Source: Candidatus Atribacteria bacterium
GTDB lineage: Bacteria > Atribacterota > Atribacteria > Atribacterales > Atribacteraceae
DNA: 7,408 nucleotides
Assembly: GCA_003561145.1 (NCBI GenBank)
Contig: PWXL01000050.1
Coordinates: 1 to 7,408 of the forward strand
Direction of reading: 5' to 3'
Position numbers and translations under genes: made by a program. Of this stretch, positions 7,170 through 7,408 are shown piece by piece (position 1 is the stretch's first letter; the number at the start of each line of letters is the position of its first letter). The notes under the pieces were generated by a model. The model had not been told where the DNA came from. It was given only the letters and a program-made list of their open reading frames with translations, and did not search any database.

Positions 7170-7189
7170 ATTTTTTTACGTAAAAAAAT
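7170..7189. repeat. 20-bp perfect AT palindrome
   Basis: ATTTTTTTACGTAAAAAAAT reads the same on both strands: seven T, ACGT, seven A, with one more matching pair outside. It lacks a GC stem, so it is not a usual terminator. A bent-DNA element, a protein site or chance in AT-rich DNA are all possible. Confidence 0.5.
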
Positions 7190-7249
7190 TGTTTCTCTCG
7201 ATAACCACCCCTCCTTGCAATAGAGGTTAGGTAGATCCCTATTAAGTAT

Positions 7250-7278
7250 AATGTAATCCCAAAGAAACAAATAGTCAA
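7250..7278 (-). promoter_or_regulatory. Candidate sigma-70 promoter facing the operon
   Basis: On the minus strand TTGACT (7278-7273) and TACATT (7255-7250) are separated by 17 bases, matching 5 of 6 and 4 of 6 consensus positions. A second box TATACT overlaps at 7250-7245 but has poor spacing. It could be the old promoter of the regulator relic, or drive the operon with a leader of about 600 bases. Confidence 0.3.
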
Positions 7279-7284
7279 TAGTCA
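7271..7284 (+). repeat. Tandem heptamer ATAGTCA x2
   Basis: Two exact copies of ATAGTCA lie side by side, 24 bases upstream of the -35 box of the tRNA promoter and overlapping the minus-strand promoter candidate. Function unknown; it may be chance. Confidence 0.35.
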
Positions 7285-7308
7285 GGCAGGGAGGTAAAAT
7301 TCGATTGT

Positions 7309-7337
7309 TTGACAGAAACACAAAAGAGGTCTATAAT
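7309..7337 (+). promoter_or_regulatory. Consensus sigma-70 promoter for the initiator tRNA gene
   Basis: TTGACA (7309-7314) and TATAAT (7332-7337) are both perfect consensus boxes with the ideal 17-base spacer. Transcription should begin near 7344 and reach the tRNA 5' end at 7384 after a leader of about 40 bases that RNase P would remove. Full-consensus promoters are typical of stable RNA genes. Confidence 0.85.
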
Positions 7338-7383
7338 ATCATCTCGGCAGTGCACGTAAGATGTTTATCAGGGCAAACAACAA

Positions 7384-7408
7384 CGCGGGGTGGAGCAGTC
7401 AGGAAGCT
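7384..7408 (+). tRNA. Initiator tRNA-Met (CAT), 5' part only, cut by window edge
   Basis: The last 25 bases, starting CGCGGGGTGGAGCAG, match the 5' end of bacterial tRNA-fMet: acceptor strand CGCGGGG with the unpaired C1 characteristic of initiators, T8-G9, and a D arm with GAGC pairing to the final GCT(C). The anticodon lies beyond the window, so the identity rests on this highly conserved start. It is transcribed away from the sugar operon from the consensus promoter just upstream. Confidence 0.85.

Larger units (their letters stand above)
7015..7300. other. AT-rich spacer between the regulator relic and the tRNA promoter
   Basis: This stretch is much richer in A and T than the operon. Minus-strand open frames here (7321-6935 and 7278-7015) have no supported start, odd composition and no recognisable motif, so I do not call genes. 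It may once have held the DNA-binding domain of the regulator, but no helix-turn-helix sequence is recognisable. It holds the palindrome and the weak promoter listed separately. Confidence 0.5.

Noticed and set aside
7015..7278. Minus-strand open frame with a hydrophobic start resembling a membrane helix
   Set aside because: It begins at a TTG inside a candidate -35 box without a ribosome site, and hydrophobic codons are expected by chance in AT-rich DNA.
6935..7321. Minus-strand open frame of 128 codons
   Set aside because: AT-rich, rich in Cys, Tyr and His without a motif, no ribosome site. Its start lies within the region of the tRNA promoter, and it overlaps the better-supported regulator relic in another frame.
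1..7408. CRISPR arrays, insertion sequences, phage genes or a novel defence system
   Set aside because: No regularly spaced repeats, transposase motifs, terminal inverted repeats or phage-like genes were seen on either strand.

Overview
The window looks like a bacterial chromosome of medium GC content with strong AGGAGG-type Shine-Dalgarno sites. Its centre is one minus-strand sugar-use operon. In transcription order (right to left) this runs: an extracellular solute-binding protein (6634-5297), two sugar-type ABC permeases of the MalF and MalG kinds (5214-4306 and 4304-3462), and a glycoside hydrolase family 38 alpha-mannosidase (3357-652). A further gene starts at 132 and runs off the left edge. 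No ATPase gene is present. This is usual for CUT1 carbohydrate importers that share a general MsmX/MalK-type ATPase encoded elsewhere. The binding protein has a Sec signal peptide without a lipobox cysteine, which fits a diderm such as a Thermotogae-like or similar anaerobe better than a classical monoderm. I cannot fix the taxon from this sequence.

How the genes should work together: the binding protein captures an oligosaccharide or glycoside outside the membrane and the two permeases pass it inward. The mannosidase has no signal peptide and would then cleave alpha-mannosyl bonds in the cytoplasm. A perfect 15-bp inverted repeat lies between the binding-protein gene and the first permease. 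It is placed where such hairpins keep binding-protein mRNA more abundant than permease mRNA.

The flanks are the less ordinary part. Just upstream of the binding-protein gene (about 7014-6711), no intact gene exists. Two adjoining reading frames, read in order, give blocks that resemble the effector-binding domain of a LacI-family repressor, ending in a LacI-like C-terminus. I read this as a decayed local regulator with a frameshift and a large internal deletion. Downstream of the mannosidase (about 464-181) a second stretch reads like coding sequence in two frames and is probably another relic. So an intact transport-and-hydrolysis core appears to sit between two eroded genes.

The right edge holds a separate plus-strand unit. 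A promoter with perfect TTGACA and TATAAT boxes and a 17-bp spacer drives an initiator tRNA-Met gene, of which only the first 25 bases are inside the window. Between it and the operon is an AT-rich spacer with a 20-bp perfect palindrome.
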